Assembly (NCBI RefSeq): GCF_037325665.1
Contig: NC_090248.1
Coordinates: forward strand, 11,855,135-11,919,134
Reading direction: 5' to 3'
Source: Littorina saxatilis
Taxonomy: Eukaryota; Mollusca; Gastropoda; Littorinimorpha; Littorinidae
Length of the DNA stretch: 64,000 nt
The translations under genes were made by a program, and so were the position numbers. Positions within the stretch are counted from its first letter, which is position 1. Each line of letters begins with the position of its first letter. Positions 61,283 to 64,000 of the stretch are shown in pieces. The notes under the pieces were generated by a model. That model was given only the letters and a program-made list of their open reading frames with translations. It did no database searches and was not told where the DNA came from.

Positions 61283-62680
61283 GAAAGAGAAAGTGGAGAA
61301 AGGGGAAAAATGAAGATTTTTTCTTACTACACAAGTCAGGGATTGTTGACATGTACATTGTCAAGAGGTCAAAACAAATTTTAAAAGCTGTTGGACACTG
61401 CACTAGTGTTGCTCTAATCAAGGCGAGTCTGGAACAATAGGTTCACCCCACCAAAAAGTCAACATGGAATTAGTTATGATTTGTTTTGCCTTTTTGCTTG
61501 GGTACGGCCAAGTCAAAAAGGTGAATAGTCATAACAAGTTCAGTTTGGGGTCTTTTTCAAATCTGTTTGCTGCATCTTTTCTGTGACCATTCTGGCTATG
61601 CACTGACAGTCAAAAAAGTGAAGAAGGGGGAAAATGAAGATTTTGGGTGTTGGTTTTTTTGGGACAAATTTTGAAGAAGGGAAAAAGGAAGATTTTGGGT
61701 GTTGTTTTTTTCTAAGTCCAAAAAAGATTAGAAATATTCATAACAAATTCAGTTTTGGGTCTTTTTCAAATCTGTTTGATGCATCTTTTCTGTGACCATT
61801 GTGGCTATGCACTGACACACAAATAAGTGGAGAAAAGGGAGAAATGAAGATTTTTTCTCACTGCACAACAGTCAGGGATTAGGGTTACATGTTTACATGT
61901 ACATTGTCAAGAGGTCAAAACAAATTTTAAAAGCTGTTGAACACTGCACTAGTGTTGCTCTAATCAAGGCGAGTCTGGAACAATAGGTCCACCCCACCAA
62001 AAAGTGAACATGGAATTAGTTATGATTTTTTTTAGTCTTTTGGCTTGGGTACGGCCAAGTGAACAAGGTAGGAAAGGTTAGAAATAGTCATAACAAGTTC
62101 ACTTTTGGGTCTTTTTCAAATCTGTTTGCTGCATCTTTTCTGTGACCATTGTGGCTATGCACTGACACTCAAAAAGGTGGAGAAAGGGGAAAAATGAAGA
62201 TTTTTGTCTTACTATACAACAGTCAGGGATAGTCAGGGATTGTTGACATGTACATTGTCAAGAGGTCAAAACAAATTTTTAAAGCTGTTGGACACTGCAC
62301 TAGTGTTGCTCTAATCAAGGCGAGTCTGGAACAATCGGTCCACCCCACCAAAAAGTCAACATGGAATTAGTTATGATTTTTTTTGCCTTTTTGCTTGGGT
62401 ACGGCCAAGTCAAAAAGGTGAGAGGGGTTACAAATAGTCATAACAAGTTCAGTTTGGGGTCTTTTTCAAATCTGGTTGATGCATCTTGTCTGTGACCATT
62501 GTGGCTATGCACTCAAAGTCAAAAAAGTGCAGAAAGGTGACAAATGAAGATTTTTCCTTCTTTCAAGACAATGTGTAATTTGGCACATTTTGCCTCAGTC
62601 TTTATCAAGAGCCTGTCTAACCCACTTTGAAGCTGTTGGAGACTGCAGTAGTGTTCCTTACATCAAGGCGAGTGCACAAT
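61283..62680. repeat. satellite, about 350-bp unit, four to five copies
   Basis: Units start near 61285, 61617 (shortened), 61826, 62175 and 62521, each with GTGGAGAAAGGGGAAAAATG, later GCACTAGTGTTGCTCTAATC and CTTGGGTACGGCCAAGT. Full-unit spacing is about 346-351 bp; the second unit is only about 209 bp. Confidence 0.9.
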
Positions 62681-63400
62681 GGTGCATTTCGACCCCCCCC
62701 CCCCCCCCTAATGTTCACTTTAATATCAATCAATCAATAGATATTCAGTCACAGTTTAACTAACTCATTCACCCTCATCACTCACTCATCCATCCATCAC
62801 AACAACACTGTTTGATGCACAAACTGACTGCCTTCCGCCCTGGGAAGCCGCTTCGCTTCGCAATAACAACAACAACACTGAAAACTCGCCGGGAAATACC
62901 CCCACCACACGTGTCACACGTGTGCTTGTTTCTTCCGACTAATATCAATTTTGGAGAAAAAAAAGGACAAAATTGGATGAAAAATTCTACGGCCCCTGAA
63001 AGGGGAACCGGAAGTGGCTGGTCCTCAGGTTTCGAAGTTGACCGATATTCCCACTAAAGTGACCTAGATCCAAAGCCAGCCATCCATTAGAATGCCGCGA
63101 ATTGTTGTTACAGCCCCTGACTTTTTTATGTACGGAATCCGGTAGTCTTTTTGTTGTTGTTAAATAATTATATTGCCAAAAGTTATGACATTTTGGGATA
63201 ATTGAAAAAGTTTCAATACACATTGGCTGAGCACCTGTGTGCTCAAAGGAAATGTCGCTTGTTTTTATTAAAACTAATTTTCAATGGTCATTCGTGCAAA
63301 CCGTCACACAAACATGCGTGCCTCTGTGCCTCTGTGAGTATGCGTGTGGCTGCTTTCATAGTTAGGGTGCAAGCGTTTTAATCATTTACCCCACACCAAA
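62681..63400. other. intergenic stretch, no gene recognised
   Basis: Has a poly-C run at about 62692-62708 and unique sequence. No supported coding region. Confidence 0.45.
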
Positions 63401-63467
63401 AGCCCCCCCCCCCCCCCACACACACACACCCCGATACCTGTCAAATTCCCTCAGAATGCATGAACAA

Positions 63468-63671
63468 TTCCGTTACCTCAGATCATCACCAGGAAAAATT
63501 CCTCCGCATCCAAAATATCAGGATTTTAGATATCAGATACCGACTTTATGTAATGCGCTTCAAAATCAATTCCGTTACCTCAGATCATCACCAGGAAAAA
63601 TTCCTCCGCATCCAAAATATCAGGACTTTAGATATCAGATACCGACTTTATGTAATGCACTTCAAAATCAT
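63468..63671. repeat. 102-bp tandem duplication
   Basis: Two copies (63468-63569, 63570-63671) beginning TTCCGTTACCTCAGATCATC, differing at only a few bases, followed by (GA)n. Confidence 0.95.
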
Positions 63672-63675
63672 ATTC

Positions 63676-63677
<2 letters not shown>

Positions 63678-63727
<50 letters not shown>
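63678..63727. repeat. (GA)n microsatellite
   Basis: About 50 bp of GA just downstream of the 102-bp duplication. Confidence 0.95.
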
Positions 63728-63729
<2 letters not shown>

Positions 63730-63810
63730 GGACACGAAGAAGGGAAGCTACAATCGCCCCAGGCCATATATACTATTTGTTTCCTGAGCCTGGACCATTG
63801 AGACGGTTAC

Positions 63811-63947
63811 CTCATAGATCTGTTCATTCTTCAGTTTGTCGGTGTCAAAAGTCCACACAACCGTTCTTTGTCCCGTTCCCGTACCAACCAAGGGCTGCTG
63901 CCACAACAATGGAACGCTGCGCAAACGGCCGTTCATGAGAGTGACTG
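63811..63947 (-). CDS. internal exon of an unrecognised gene
   Basis: The minus strand has TTGCTGTTACAG, then 137 bases, then a GTAACC donor; phase 1 to 0. It encodes VTLMNGRLRSVPLLWQQPLV, GTGTGQRTVVWTFDTDKLKN and EQIYE, a well-balanced, probably beta-rich sequence typical of a folded extracellular or scaffold domain. Other exons would lie on both sides, one beyond the window. Family not recognised. Confidence 0.5.
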
Positions 63948-64000
63948 CTGTAACAGCAAAACTTGTGTGAAACATAAGTAATCAATTTATCCACTTGACT

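Overview
The window looks like part of a gastropod mollusc nuclear genome, probably a caenogastropod such as a periwinkle. Evidence for this: genes are split by GT-AG introns, there is no operon structure, microsatellites are dense, and several short interspersed repeat families match ones I associate with molluscan (Littorina-like) genomes. The species call is inference. Gene density is low; most of the 64 kb is intron or intergenic DNA filled with mobile elements.

Layout. (1) 1-3960, + strand: the last three coding exons of a secreted protein ending in a thrombospondin type-1 repeat and an acidic tail, with an AATAAA at 3954. (2) 3960-13170: convergent spacer and probable 3' UTR of the minus-strand gene, with SINE-like insertions and a hAT-like element carrying a ZBED-type transposase fragment. 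(3) 13171-56494, - strand: the main locus. Exons from 56494 down to 37849 encode a TASOR-like protein (pseudo-PARP region, then a SPOC-like region, then a Ser/Pro-rich region with YSPISP motifs). Exons from 32256 down to 13171 encode a very long, mostly disordered, SR-rich and RG/RP-rich protein that I do not recognise. These are either one gene of about 5,180 codons, joined by a 20-nt exon at 35205-35224, or two genes with TASOR ending in a short terminal exon at 37425-37452. Splice phases fit both models, so both forms may exist as isoforms. (4) 56495-56700: a plausible TASOR promoter with a perfect CRE and an NRF1-like site. (5) 56700-63800: intergenic DNA with MITEs, a roughly 350-bp satellite and one candidate two-exon small gene (60301-61267, +). 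(6) 63811-63947, - strand: one exon of a further unrecognised gene.

The TASOR family is the scaffold of the HUSH silencing complex in vertebrates. It is therefore notable that this locus carries many insertions: five hAT-like elements with 6-bp target duplications, a TTAA-flanked element holding a SINE and a pogo/Tigger piece, a SINE split by a solo LTR, a Harbinger-type MITE, a foldback element, a 5'-truncated LINE, and four copies of a repeat superfamily full of nuclear-receptor half-sites. Exon boundaries were set by hand from splice signals and reading-frame continuity; no alignment or transcript data were available.
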